Shown one piece after another: positions 22,257 through 33,970 of a stretch of 64,000 nt of DNA (position 1 is the stretch's first letter; each line of letters starts with the position of its first letter). The notes beneath the pieces were generated by a model. That model worked only from the letters and a program-made list of their open reading frames with translations. It did no database searches and had not been told where the DNA came from. The position numbers were made by a program, and so were the translations under genes. Origin of the DNA: Basidiobolus meristosporus CBS 931.73. Its lineage: Eukaryota > Basidiobolomycota > Basidiobolomycetes > Basidiobolales > Basidiobolaceae. The DNA is taken from positions 62,001 through 126,000 of the forward strand of contig MCFE01000118.1 in the NCBI GenBank assembly GCA_002104905.1, in the 5' to 3' direction.

Positions 22257-23787
22257 TATCCACTCAATTAAATTTTCAGACTGACTAGCCCTAATCTCAA
22301 CCTAAGATATTCAAGCTTCTTTCTAGTAAATGGTTTGGTAAATATGTCTAAAATCATCTTGTCAGCATGAAAATAACCCCAGCCAACTAAGTGATTCACT
22401 ATAGTTTCACATACAAAATGATGTCTAATATCCATCTGTTTAGCTCGAGCATGAGAAGCTGGATTTCTACCTAATTGTATACATCCATGAATATCTTGAA
22501 ATAAAGTAATAGACTTTTTTTGACATATGCCTAAATCTCTAAAAAGTTTTCTTAAGCACATTGCTTTGCTTGTAGCTTTACAGGTTGCTATATACTATTC
22601 CTCTGTGGTAGAAAGCCCTATGGCTGGTTACTTTCAAGCATTCCATGAAATGGCTCTGTGAAAGTAAAGAAAGGTGTATCCTGTGGTGGATCTTCTGTTC
22701 TCTAAATTTTGTCCCCAATCAGCTATAGAGCATCTCACAAGATCATGTTCCAAATTCTTGTAAGTACATCTTGAGCAGATTTGAGCAGCTCCTTTTAGAT
22801 ATCTAAGAATCCACTTCACTGCTGCAAAATAACCAGATCCATACTTCAAATTCTGTTGGCTGGGAACTCCCACTGAATATAAGATATCTGGACATGCTCT
22901 AAGCATGATATACATCAGATGGCTGGCCATAGAGTAATGCAAAAACTCAGAGCTTTCAAATAGCATCTAGCTCTCTTGATTTGGTTACATTTTGAAGAAG
23001 CTAAGGTTTGTCTCCATTGAGCTAGCTGCTGGTTGACAGTCTTCCATTTAGTGCTTGTTTAATATATCTTGAATATACTTTGATTGGCTTAGAGTAATAT
23101 TCCAGGTACTTTTGTCTATGGAGAACTTTATCCCAAACTAGCAACTGAGCCCTTATAGATTGGACATTTTAAATCCTTTATATAGGCTGGATTTTGTCTC
23201 CTCTAGTGTTTCTAGGTTATTTGAGGCTATAATATGATCATCCATATATAGAGCTAGTTGAGCTTGCCTTGCTCTATCTGGTACACATACCCAGCCTCAT
23301 CTTGTTCTCAACTCCAAAAGCAGTTTTAATATCCATTTAATATATTGATGATTCAATTTGGCTGCAATGGCAAATATGAATCTGATGGATTAAAATTTGG
23401 ATACTGAAGAAAAGGTCTCTGTATAGTCAAGTTCTTTTGTTTGCAAATATCCTTTGGTTGCAAGTCTTACTTTGTATCTTTGAGCTGTACCATCTGCCAT
23501 GTATTTTGTCTCAAAGATCCATCTGTATCCAATTGATTTTTGATGGATTGGTAATTCAACTAAGTCCCAAGTTTGATCTTCCATCAGGGCCTGATATTCC
23601 TTGGTCATTGCAAAATCTCCAAAGCTCCCTCTGAGGGCTTTTTAGGGCCTCTTTTACAGTCCAGGGTGCATCAATACAAATTGAATAGGCATAGGCTAAG
23701 TTTGTGCCCTCATTGATTTGGTAATTTGGGCTATTTTTTGTCTGGTTGCATCACCTAGCATTTGATACTGAGGTGAACACTTCAGGT
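22257..23787 (-). pseudogene. Copia-1-type pol fragment (RT and RNase H)
   Basis: Minus-strand remnant. 22561-22268 encodes the RNase H end (A-R-A-K-Q-M-D-I-R-H-H-F). 22966-22634 encodes the part with A-D-W-G-Q-N-L-E-N-R-R-S-T-T-G-Y. 23608-23390 is the RT start (K-S-I-G-Y-R-W-I-F-E-T-K-Y). It stops at the right where Gypsy-1 begins and at the left just before the purine tract, without an LTR. Stops and small deletions are frequent. Confidence 0.8.
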
Positions 23788-24368
23788 AAGTTGCAAATGC
23801 ACATTCTCTGATGATCTTAAATGGTCTTGTCCATTGTGGCTCAAACTTCTTCTGAGTGTTGTTTCTTAGCAATACAAAGCTCCCAACTGTCAATGCTTCT
23901 GGTGCTATAGTCTTATCAAATCATCTTTTCTGCACTTTGAGATACTTTGGTCTGTGCCTCTTGACGTCTTTGTTCCAGTTGCTGGTGTCTACTTGGCTGA
24001 CTAAGTTCATCTTCTAAGGTATCAGTAAGCTTGGGTTGTGTGAGATCTCCTGGAATCCTTGGTTCACATCCATACACTAAGTAAAATGGTGATTGCTGGG
24101 TGGTGTTGTGTACCCGGACTCTGCATGCAAAGAGTGCTTGGTCTATATACTCATCCCATCTACTGACAACTCCATTTGAATACTTGGTCTGCATTTTTCC
24201 AAAAAATCCATTAAACCGCTCTGTGACTCTGTTAGTTCTGGGGTGATATGCTGAGGTTTTCAAGTGTCTGATCTGCTGCATTTCCAGGTAAGCCTCTAAT
24301 GTCTTTGCCATAAAGTTTGCACCTCTATCAGATAAGATCTCCACAGGGTATCCAAATTTAATCAGGAT
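23788..24368 (-). pseudogene. Gypsy-1 integrase C-terminal half, truncated
   Basis: 24344-23916 holds L-S-D-R-G-A-N-F with the second catalytic Asp and Y-H-P-R-T-N-R-V-T-E-R-F-N-G with the Glu. A frameshift at about 23915, shared with Gypsy-2, precedes the C-terminal segment with V-G-S-F-V-L-L-R-N-N. It is cut at 23788 where Copia sequence takes over. Confidence 0.82.
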
Positions 24369-25898
24369 CTAATGGTAAATAAAACTTGCAACTTCTTGTT
24401 CACTGGCTATTGGTACAGCTTTAGCAATTGGCCATTTAGTGGCATGGTCAATTGCTACTAGGATCCAACGGTTGCATTTCCTGGTGGTTGGCAGTCTTCC
24501 AATAAAGTCAATTCCCCATCTCTCAAATGGTCTTACAGGCTCCAAAGGGAAGAGTTTGGCAATTCTTTGTGGCTGGCATTCATTGATTTGGCAGTTTGGG
24601 CATGTTTTTACTAGCTTCTCAATGTCTTGTTTCATTCTGGGCCACCATGCTCTGGCTTTCACAAGGCTATAGGTTCCTTCAATCCCAAGATATCCATATC
24701 CATTGTGTAGCTTATGTATTAAATCCAGGCAAGCAACATAAGGACAATAGGCAATAGGGCTTCCATCAACAATTTGGTAGAGTGTTTCATCCTGTACTAC
24801 AAATTTGCTGGCTTCATCACAAATTATCTTCTTGATATCTTCATCCACCTCATTAGGAATGGCTTGGTCCTCCAAGTACTTTGGTAATAGGCTAGGCCAA
24901 TCTGATTCATGCACCAGGTTGAGTTGTGCAACTTGATCTAATCTTGGTAAGGCATTAGCAACCGTGTTGTTTTTTCCAGGGCAGTAGACAATCTCCAGGT
25001 CAAATTGCTGAATGTATTCACTCCATCTTGTCATTCTTCTAGAGAGTACCTTCTGAGTAAATATATACTTGACGGAGGCATGATCAGTCTTCACAGTGCA
25101 TTTGACTCCTTCAATATAGCATCTCCATGTCTTCAAACAGTGTATTACAGCAAGCATCTCCTTCTCATGGACTGGATAGTTTTGTTCTGCTAAGTTCAGT
25201 TTCTTGGATTCAAAGGCAGCAGGGTAGTCCTTTCCCTTGTGTTCTTGGCTCAGCACTCCACAAATTGCATAATCTGAAGCATCTGTGCACAGAGTGAACT
25301 CTTTTCTGTAGTCTGGTATTCTTAAGCTTGGCAGCTTAGCAAGTTCATTCTTGAGCGTCTGGAAGGAATTCTCACAAGCTATGTCCCACTTGTAGGCATT
25401 GTCTTTCTTGAGGATATCAGTTAAAGGGGCTGCAATACTTGCAAAAGACTTGACAAATCTCCAATAATAGGAAACCATTCCAAGGAATGATCTGAGTTCT
25501 GATATGCTATGGGGCTGCTTCAAATTCTTGATAACTTCAACCTTCTTAGGGTCTAAGGTCAGTCCTGTGCTAGTCACTATGTGTTCCAGGTATTCAACGT
25601 GTTCCTTGAAGAATTCACACTTGGCTAGCTTGCCATATAGCTTGTTCTCTCTTAGTTTCTTCAAGACCTTATCAATGTGCACTAAGTGATCCTCTTCTGT
25701 CTTGCTGTATATCAATATGTCATCCAGGTAGATTATCACAAACTTGTCTAAGTACTCCTGAAAGGCAGTCTGCATCAGCGTCATGAATGTTGCAGGGGCA
25801 TTAGTGAGGCCAAAACTAATGACTAAGTACTCATAATCTCCATATCTGGTCCTAAATGCTGTCTAAGGAATATCTTCTGGTTTCACCCTAATTTGGCT
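24369..25898 (-). pseudogene. Gypsy-1 RT catalytic part, RNase H and integrase
   Basis: After a second stop near 25863 the frame is open for 471 codons (25784-24369). It contains Y-L-D-D-I-L-I-Y-S, the RT catalytic motif; L-C-T-D-A-S-D-Y-A, the RNase H start; Y-C-P-G-K-N-N-T; and the integrase zinc finger (H-N-G-Y-G-Y-L-G…C-P-N-C-Q-I) with the first catalytic Asp in W-G-I-D-F-I-G. The frame stops near 24369 before the second Asp. Confidence 0.88.
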
Positions 25899-27401
25899 CT
25901 ATCCTGACATGAGGTCAATCTTGCTGAAAATAGTGGCTCCATTAAGTTGGTCCAAAAGCTCATCAATCCTAGGTATGGGGTACTTATTCTTGATGGTAAC
26001 TGAGCTCAGGGCTCTGTAGTCAATGCACATCCTAAGTGTTCCATCTTTCTTTTTCACAGAAAGCACTGGTGCTCCCCAAGGTGACTTGCTGGGTCTGATG
26101 TATCCTTGCTCCAATAGCTGATCGATTTGTCTCTTCATTTCCTCCAACTCCAATGGACTCATTCTGTAAGGTGTCTTGCTCACTGGAGGGCTATTTCCTG
26201 TGTCAATGGCATGATCCACATCTCTGACTGGTGGTAGGCTTACAAGCTCATCTGGGAACATGTCTGAATATTTCTTCAAGAGAGACTGGACCTGCTGGGG
26301 TGCTGGGGTAGAGGAATCCTCCTGTAATACCGCCATGAGGAGCATCTCAGTACCTTTTTTAAGCGCTCTACAGAACTGGGTCTTGCTAAGTTCAGTTGTC
26401 TCACACACACTGGAATTGACCAAGTTGAAATCCAGCCTGGCAGGTAATAGCTTATAGGTCTTGTTGTCCTTTTGGATCTGAGTAGCATGAGTTCTCCAGT
26501 TGATTGATGGATTACAACAAAATAGCCAGGTTTTTCCAAGTACAAGGTCAAACTTGCAGTTCCCAAATATATAAGCCTGTAGGTCTTCTTCATAGTCATT
26601 GATCTTCATTCTTACTGGCTGGGTAATATGGTTGATTATGTGGCAGTTCCCATCAGCTGTGGAGACTGAAGTTGATTTGGTAGGTTCCAAGTTGATTCCA
26701 GCTTTCAAAGCAAATTGCTCTGACATGTACTCATGCAATACTCCTGAGTCAATCATGATCTTGGCAGGTACTCCATTGATTACTCCATTCAAGTATAATA
26801 GCTTTCCTGAGTTTGAGGTCATCTGGGAAAGGTATTCTTCTGTGATGTGGAAGGTGAGTTCTGAGTCTTCTTCAAGCTCATCTTCCACATTACTGTGCTC
26901 ATGGGACTCAATACGGTTGAAGGTTCTTGTTGGCTGGTGTCCAATTCTTCTCTGAGGGCAGTACTTTGCAATATGTCCCTGCTGGTGGCAATTGAAGCAA
27001 AGTCCTTTCTTCTTGCATTCTTCTGAAGAGGGATTCTTCTGCATAGCGTCTATTTCCATTGGTACTGCTTCTGATTGTCTTCTTTCATAATGATTGTAGC
27101 CTTTCTGATTAGTCACTGTAGGCTTCCCAACTCCAAACATAGCTGAGTTATAGTCAATTGCAATCTTGATGGCTTCTTCAATAGTCTGAGGTCTTTGGTA
27201 ATCCACTTCCTTACAAGTTCTTTCTTTCAACCCATCAATAAAGTATTCAACTTGATCCAAGGGGTCCATTCTTTCAATTTGTCCAAGTAGACATCTGTAC
27301 TCATAGATGTATTCTTGCACTGTTCCTTTCTGTCTGAGTGTCTTTAACTTCCTTCTTAGTAGTGTCTGCTGGTGTGGAGGTTCAAAAGCATCCTGAATTT
27401 C
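25899..27401 (-). pseudogene. Gypsy-1 gag C-terminus, protease and RT start
   Basis: 473-codon open frame plus the linker to the gag stop. Zinc knuckle [14 protein letters not shown] near 27000. Protease region at about 26750 reads D-S-G-V-L-H where Gypsy-2 has D-S-G-A-S-H, so the active-site loop is altered. RT fingers with [13 protein letters not shown] near 26030. The frame ends at a TAG at 25899 just after I-D-L-M-S-G. Confidence 0.85.
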
Positions 27402-27767
27402 CTACACAAACTCATCCCAGGTAGAGATTGTAGAGCATCCCATCATAGTGGCTGACCTGATCTTGTTGTGGTACCACTGTAAGGCTGCATCTGCCAGGTA
27501 AGAAGCTGCATAATGCAACTTGCTTTCTGGAGCAATTCCTTTAGCTTTAAAAGCTTCTTCAATCTGGAAGAGCCAAGTTCCCAGGTTTTCATTGACTCTG
27601 CCATGGTACTGGTTGACCTTCACACTAAAGTTGCTCTTGACAGGGCTTTGCTGGCTCTGAGCCATGGTAGTCATTCCTTGTTGCTGTTGGCTGAGGATCT
27701 GGAGTAACTGTTGCTGTTGGGCCAGGATTTGCTGCATGGCATTCTTCCATTCTTGATTGTCTGACAT
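27402..27767 (-). CDS. Gypsy-1 gag N-terminal frame
   Basis: 121 codons. Glutamine-rich start (Q-Q-Q-Q-L-L-Q-I-L-S-Q-Q-Q-Q) followed by a capsid-like stretch with E-N-L-G-T-W-L-F-Q-I-E-E-A-F and A-A-L-Q-W-Y-H-N-K, typical of fungal Gypsy gag. It ends at a TAG (27402-27404) after D-E-F-V. The same frame goes on without it. Gypsy-2 has the identical stop, and the older copy at 28.8 kb has a leucine codon there. Confidence 0.7.
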   Translation of the reverse strand: MSDNQEWKNAMQQILAQQQQLLQILSQQQQGMTTMAQSQQSPVKSNFSVKVNQYHGRVNENLGTWLFQIEEAFKAKGIAPESKLHYAASYLADAALQWYHNKIRSATMMGCSTISTWDEFV

Positions 27768-27825
27768 CTTGAGGGTGTTTTCTTCTTTCTTTAGGAGGGA
27801 GGTTTCTGATTATTGCTGCTACCAA

Positions 27826-28193
27826 TGTTACAAGTCTTGGTATAAGAGTTGTAGAGGAATAAGGGGTTTAGCTAGTATTGTACTCACTAAAACTTGAACT
27901 GATTTTTATTGAGGTTCCATCAGCTCCTTATATACATTTTGCCAGATCAATTGCTGACTAATTGTATTTCCTAGTGTAGGTTGTGGCTGATGACTCATTT
28001 GATTGCATCATCATCACCCAATAAGATCCTACTTAATATATCTATTTCTGTCTGATAAGGATCTGCTGATTCATTTGCTGACTAATGCTACTGATTTCAT
28101 TGATAATACTGATACACTGATAACCTAAACATATACTACTTGATTTGACTAAAAACTGATCTAACTTAAACATTCTAGCGGCAGATCCTAACA
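27826..28193 (-). repeat. 5' LTR of Gypsy-1
   Basis: 368 bp, TGTTACAAGTC at the left and GCAGATCCTAACA at the right. Matches both LTRs of Gypsy-2 and the solo LTR at 35004. Inside the element the next bases on the minus strand are TTGGTAGCAGCAAT, a probable primer-binding site. CTCCTTATATACATTTTG near 27930 marks the TATA-like region (complement). Confidence 0.9.
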
Positions 28194-29345
28194 CTTGATC
28201 CAACAGCTCATCAATCTAAGGTATAAGGTACTTATTCTTCACAGTAACTGAGTTGAGGGCTCATCCTTCATGTTACCATGCTGAAGGCCTTCAAAATAGG
28301 TGAAGTTCTTGTAGACTGGTGTCCATTTCTTCTTAGAGGGCAGTACTTTGCAATATGTCCTTGCTGGTGTCAATAAGAGCCAAGTCCTTTCTTCATACAT
28401 TCCTCTGAGTTGGGATTCTTATGCATAGCATCAAATTCCATTGGCACTGCATCTGATTGTCTTCTTTCATTGTTGCTATTGCCTTTCTGAAAAGTCATTC
28501 AGAACTTCCCAACTCCAAGCATAGCTGAGTCATAGTCAATGGCAATCTTGATGGCTTCTTTAATAGTCTAGGGTCTTTGATAATGCACTTTCTTAAGAGT
28601 TCTCTTGTGCAACACATCAAAGAAGTACCAAACATGATCCAAGAGGTCTATTCATGCAGTTTGTCCTGGTAAACATTTATAATCATAGGTGTGCTCTTGA
28701 ACCATTCCTTTCTGTCTGTATGTTTTTAACTTCCTTCTTAATAATATCTGTCAGTGTGGGTGTTCAAAAGCATACTGAATTTTCAACACAAACTCATCCT
28801 AGGTAGAGATTGTAGAGCATCCCATCATGGTTGCTGAGCTGAACTTGTTGTGATACTAATGAAAAGCTGCATCTACTAAGTAAGAAGCTGCATTATGCAA
28901 CTTGCTTTCTGGAGCAATTCCCATTGCCTTAAAAGCTTCTTTAATCAGGAGGAGTCAAGTTCCCAGGTTCTCATTGACTCCACCATGCTACCAGTTGACC
29001 TGCAAACTTAAGATTCTCTGAGCCATATTTTACTGCTTCTGGCCCATGGTAGTTGCTCCTTGTTGCTGCTGGCTGAGTATCTGGAGTATATGCGGCTGTT
29101 GGGCCTGGACATAGCATTCTTCCATGCTTGATTTTCTGACATATTGAGGAAGGCTCCTTATATACATTTTGCCATATCACAGGCTGAATAATGGTATTTC
29201 CTAATGTAAGGTGTGGCTGCTGACAAATTGGAATACATTGTCATTACCAAATTAGATCCTACTTAATTGATATATTCTTGTCTGATAAAGATTTGACTAA
29301 TAACTGATCTAACTTGTCCATTCTAGCAGAAAATCATAACATTAA
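28194..29345 (-). pseudogene. Older Gypsy-1 relative: RT scrap, protease, gag, part of LTR
   Basis: A 65-base piece of RT (28194-28260) is fused to the protease-gag region (28262-29150), with everything between deleted. The zinc-knuckle region, the helical gag part and the glutamine-rich start are recognisable by alignment with Gypsy-1 but have many stops. A partial LTR (29148-29345) follows. It is much more diverged than Gypsy-1, which abuts or interrupts it. Confidence 0.7.
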
Positions 29346-30415
29346 TATTTTTAGGTGCCTCCTGGTGACTTGCAACCATTATCAAGTTGTCCACATAAAA
29401 AACAGGATAATCATTCTCCATGAGCTGTTTTGCATATTTATTGTGATCTGCAGTCATACAAATCTACTCAATTTTCAATAGATAGGTGTCAATCCTGTTT
29501 TACCATTCTCTATATACCTCCTGAAGGTCATACAACAGTTTTCTACATTTGCACAACTTACAGCTGCCTTTTGGGTTGATAAAACCTCCTAATTGTTCCA
29601 TACATATAACTGCCTGCATATCCCCATTAAGAAATACTATTTTAAGATCCATATGGCACAAATCTATACTAGGTACAGTAGTCAGGGCTAGAGCAGTATA
29701 AAATGTGTTACAGTTGGCTACCAGAGCTAGTGTTTCCTTAAAGTATAGTTCCAGGATAGGGGTATAGCATTTTGCAACCTGTCTAGTTCTGATCTGGAGC
29801 TGGTTGAGTTGCTTCCATATCTGGCCATGTTAGGTACATATCTTGCTTGTTTGTGATGATTGCATCATCAAGCAGCTGGTCAATACCCTCAATGGCTTTC
29901 AGATACAAATTCTCTCCAAGTACAACATCTATTTATATGATCAGCTTCTGAATTTTGCAATCATATACTCTACACCCTATAGTATGTTTGCAATAGCCAA
30001 GAAAGACCCCTTTTTTACTTTTTGGTGCTGGCGGCCTAGTTTTTTGGCCCATATATTGCTCAAAGGGTAAATAATACATAGTGCTGATGAGAGGTATTAA
30101 TTCTTGATGTACACTGCCATAGCACTAAATTGAGTCCAAAATATGTAGTACATTCCCTTATCATGTAGCATGGGTATACCCAACTCTACTATTGTACTAT
30201 TTGCTTGCTTGGCTACTCCATTTTTCTGAGGAGTATGTGGAGCAGTAGTGTGCTAAAGCACATCAGCAGTTAAGCAGTACTTTGCAAACTCCTTGGAACT
30301 GTATTACCCTTCATTGTCACTTTGAAGTACATTCAATTTTCACCCATTTTGTGTATCTGCCATGTTCTCAAGGTGCTTAAATGCTTCAAGAGCCTCATTT
30401 GTTGCCTTGAGGAAG

Positions 30416-32011
30416 TGTGGTCACAGAAGGTGTTCCATCACTACAATATCTCAAAACCAATATTGCACACAATTATTTATTTGCATTTGGATATTGTAAC
30501 ATACAAATGACCAATCAAGAAATTTCTTCTTTGGAGGACAAAACTCAGGACCCTGAAAAAAAGTTCTCCAAAGAGTATTTTCTTTTGCAGAACACTCAGT
30601 AGCCAACACATGTTCCAGACTACAGCTCATTTAAAGCAGTATTTAAGGAGTCATGATCCAGAATCCAATATCATATATGCTAGTCCTCTATTGCTGGGAT
30701 TACTATGGTGACTTTGATTGAATGTGACTTTTGTACCAGCCAGTCAAATCATATGGTATTTTCACTGGTGCTGCATCTGTGTCTGATTTTGCACCACTGC
30801 AGAGCTTTAGTTTTGCATCAAATATATTGCTTGCGCAATTGCCCAAGGACATTGGTCCTTCAGAATTCTCATATATAGGACTTTCTCAGCTGAAAACCAA
30901 AAGTCAGCCTCTTTTTCCAGAATCTCCATACTACAATTACAAGCTTAAAGGTTATAAGACCTCCCCTGCATCACTTGCACTGTTGCATATTCCAACATTG
31001 ATTGGGCACTTTTGAGTATTTTGACTTTGATTGGTACCGCATTGGTAAAGGGACTGCAAAGCTTACAGGAATCAATATAAGTTGTACAAGAAACTGCAAC
31101 TTTTTTATTGAAAAGCCCATGATCAGAGACTGCTTTACTCTTAAGACACACTTTGAGAAGTTATGAGAGTCTTGGACATGTTGGAAGTGACTTGGGAGGA
31201 TAAATAAATAATGTGATTTTCACTTAATGATTTATTGAAGGTACAGTAGTATTATTTCATTTACATAGTCTTGGCATAAAAAGCACAAAGAATAGGTTTA
31301 GGAAAGTCCCAAGAGCAAGTGTGGAAAGTTTGGAGCTGCTTGGACAACTTTGAGAATTTTCATGTTCTGAATACCTGGTATTTAGGTGAAAATATTTTGA
31401 GTAAATCCCAACAAGAAATTTGGTCAGTATTCTCTAGGATTTGAAGGTGATGATCTAAGTGACTAAGTTAGGTGAAAGACCAGGTAGAATCTCCAATTCT
31501 ACAATATTAGAAACCCCTTTGGAAATCCCTTTGAGAAAACCTCCACTCAAAAGAAGCCCCTGTAGGCACCCTACTATTGCAAAGTCCACTTTATAGACCA
31601 CTGTAAGCTGCCACTTTGCTCTAAAGACATACCTTTTGATACACTTTCAGGTCTCTAGTCCCTTTAAGATACCTCTACACCACATCCCTGAAGGTTCCAA
31701 ATGAGTTCTTATGGTACAATTACAAAAATATTCTTTCAGAAAGGCAAGCAACTCCCAGATCAGGAAAAGTTACTAAAAAATTAAATTAGCCCAACGGTTG
31801 ACTGAAGGTCAGAACTCTGCAATAGGAGTGGGAAACACTGCCTATGGTATATCTTGAGCCTATGATTAAGGATATCAGTGAGAGTTAAATCTTCTATTGG
31901 TATATCAAGCTCCTCATAAGCTATGGTACTATTGACATAGTGGAAGTTTTTATATATTATTGATTTACCTTTGTATTATAGAACAAGCCCCAAACTAATC
32001 TCAATCTAGCA
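30416..32011 (+). mobile_element. LTR-M copy 1: long LTR inside Copia-2a, itself interrupted
   Basis: Homologous to 55748-56990. Starts TGTGGTCACAGAAGG and ends TCAATCTAGCA. On both sides the Copia-2a integrase frame continues (F-L-K-A-T-N-E on one side, the Q-V-S-I-Y-F side on the other). About 1.25 kb once the nested LTR at 31159-31505 is removed. The CCCCTTT minisatellite of the younger copy is present but eroded (31510-31680). ORFs here are chance. No internal region of the parent element is known in the window. Confidence 0.7.
31159..31505 (-). mobile_element. Copia-1-type solo LTR inside LTR-M
   Basis: Complement of the Copia-1 LTR: GAGAGTCTTGGACATGTTGG at the left, AAGTGACTAAGTTAGGTGA near the right, ending TTCTACAAT. 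The LTR-M sequence resumes at once (AGAAACCCCTTT). Diverged from Copia-1 LTRs. No perfect target duplication was found. Confidence 0.7.
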
Positions 32012-33449
32012 AAATAGATGGACACCTGTGTACATCCTGTCTTATCATCAATAAACATCATAAAGTATTTCTTGGTTCCAAAGGACAGTGTTCTCATGGG
32101 CCCACATACTCATGAGCGCAGAATAGCCAGTATCTTTGCGGTCTTAATGCCTCCTGAGCTCCTGATGTGTTGCACTGCTTGTTTGCCATATATGTATCCC
32201 TAAAAGACACTAAACGCTACTGGAATAGAGGAATCTAGGCCCAAGATAAGTAGATTCTTCAGGTCTTCTATGCCACATCTCCCAGTAGGTTTTGTAAGTT
32301 TTAGCAGTGCTAACAGATTCAGGTACAATGCCTTTGCATTTTGACTTGTATACACTGTGGTCTCTGATTCCCACAGCTGATTTTTGTCCATTCTCACTCA
32401 ATATTGAGTAGCACAGCTTGGGAAAAATACATTTCAGCCTCTGGGTAGTAGCTTTACTCACTGAGAGTAGGTTCTTAGCTATTTCAGGCTAATGGAGTAT
32501 GTTGGTCAGTTTTGCTGTTGTTGCCCCTAAGATCTCACTCATACATAGCTGTATAGCCCACTGGTTGTGGCTTCCAGTGCTGAGTTGTCTCCCAGATAAA
32601 CCTTTCTTGTAGGAATAGTCTTGACGCTGCTGAACCACTCCTTCAAGCTAGAGATATGCTGTGATGCTTCAGAGTCAAAATACCATTCATTACTACAGTT
32701 ACTTGCACTCTCTTGTACAGTCACAATTAGCTGTACATCTGTAGTTATATGGCTTGCCTGCTTTAGTTTCTGTTTCTTATGTACCAGTTTTGTCTTGAAT
32801 TCTCTTGCCCAGTGTTCTAACTTCTTATAATAGCAACAGTAGCCAGATTTTATTTGGCTCTGTTGCTTCCCCTTCTTTTCTGTGTGCCTTTGTGAGCTGA
32901 TTGAAGCCTTATCTTTAATTTTCTCTACTTAGATATTATATTACATTATCAAAATAATCTAAAGTCAGATTGTCTTTCCACTTTCAAAATATGGCATGAG
33001 TGGCTCATACTTGTCTGGTAAGCAGCAAGGCAGAGAGTATCTCTTCTTTATCAACCATTCCGGCATCAATAGGTAATGTTTGTCTGCAAGTGACTCCATT
33101 CTGATAATATGTTGTAGCATGTTATCCTCTGGCTTTGTCCTCATTTTGAAGAACTTACTTTTCAAGTATAGCTTGATTAATACTTGCTTTACTCTAAAGA
33201 TTTTGCCTAAAGTTCCTAAGCTGCTTTGGCAGTATCAGAAGCTTGAATTGTCAAACTACCAAATCTAGCACATTGATACATATGGCATTAAAGGCTTTTC
33301 TCTCCTTGTCTTGAAACTTTCAACTTATTCTGCTGTTTCTTTGAGCTCAACTTACTCTCCCGTTACTGTATTTCAAAGCTTTTGTTACTCAAGGTGGATC
33401 AACATTTTGATTTTTCCAAATAGTCCAATATTTCAGCAAAGTCCTTCTA

Positions 33450-33655
33450 AGCCAGTGACTGGAAAGTGTAAGAGAACAGCTGCAGCTCTCACTAAATATA
33501 GACATTAGACCAGTTTAGCTACACTCCAGTCAGGTAGATGAGCTTGCAGACAATGGCAAAGTCCTACCACTGCCTCAGCATCCTACATTGTAGATGCAGT
33601 GGCAATCCCACTGTGTGACAAAGCAACAATTACTTTGGACTGTGTATAAGGAATG
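33450..33655 (+). pseudogene. CACTA accessory gene scrap
   Basis: Aligns with 17925-18190 of CACTA-B (GTGTAAGAGAACAGCTGCAGCTCT, then CTACACTCCAGTCAGGTAGATGAGC and TGGCAATCCCACTG). About 200 bases, no frame. Evidence that CACTA elements were more numerous here than the copies still visible. Confidence 0.55.
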
Positions 33656-33669
33656 CTGCTGGACAAAGA

Positions 33670-33968
33670 ATCTGTAAATCAAGTGCTAATTAGTACAAAT
33701 ATTGATACAGCCAAGAACAAACTTCCTATAACAAAGGTACAGTGGCTGCACTCAGTTTCAGCTTACAATTTTGGATGCAGATTTACAAATCAAAATGGTG
33801 CCCATATTGCTTTGAGCATTAAAGATCTAAATCTGTACAAATTGCCCTCTACTTTTCATATCTGGAAGCCAGTGTAAGTGACTGAAATGAAGAAACTACA
33901 ATTCACTGGCACAGGCTATTAGGACATATCAATTCTGATTATTTGCACTAAGTAATCAAATATTAGCC
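33670..33968 (+). pseudogene. Copia-1-type pre-integrase scrap
   Basis: Aligns with 5300-5560 of Copia-1: encodes Q-N-G-A-H-I-A after a broken start, then the H-W-H-R-L-L-G-H-I-N zinc-finger region (about 33905-33940), out of frame with the earlier part. Cut by the fold-back element at 33971. Confidence 0.7.
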
Positions 33969-33970
33969 TA

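Larger units (their letters stand above)
23788..28193 (-). mobile_element. Gypsy-1: Ty3/Gypsy retrotransposon, 3' truncated
   Basis: Minus strand: 5' LTR 27826-28193, gag, protease, RT, RNase H, integrase, then an abrupt join to the Copia fragment at about 23788. It is very similar to Gypsy-2. By that comparison the last part of integrase, the purine tract and the 3' LTR are missing. Order PR-RT-RH-IN confirms Ty3/Gypsy. Confidence 0.9.
29346..33395 (-). pseudogene. Copia-2a: degenerate Ty1/Copia gag-pol, split by LTR-M
   Basis: Minus strand, reading right to left: gag (33165-32965 with Q-H-I-I-R-M-E-S-L-A-D), a degraded zinc knuckle near 32850, protease region (32724-32539, W-Y-F-D-S-E-A-S-Q-H-I where D-S-G is expected), pre-integrase (32461-32200), integrase on both sides of LTR-M (32200-32012 and 30415-30000), and RT up to 29346. 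It belongs to the same family as Copia-2b. No LTRs remain at its ends. The left end is cut at the old Gypsy LTR. Frequent stops show it is old. Confidence 0.72.

Noticed and set aside
30731-31015. 94-residue frame in LTR-M copy 1
   Set aside because: The homologous stretch 56050-56330 has no such frame, so it is a chance opening.
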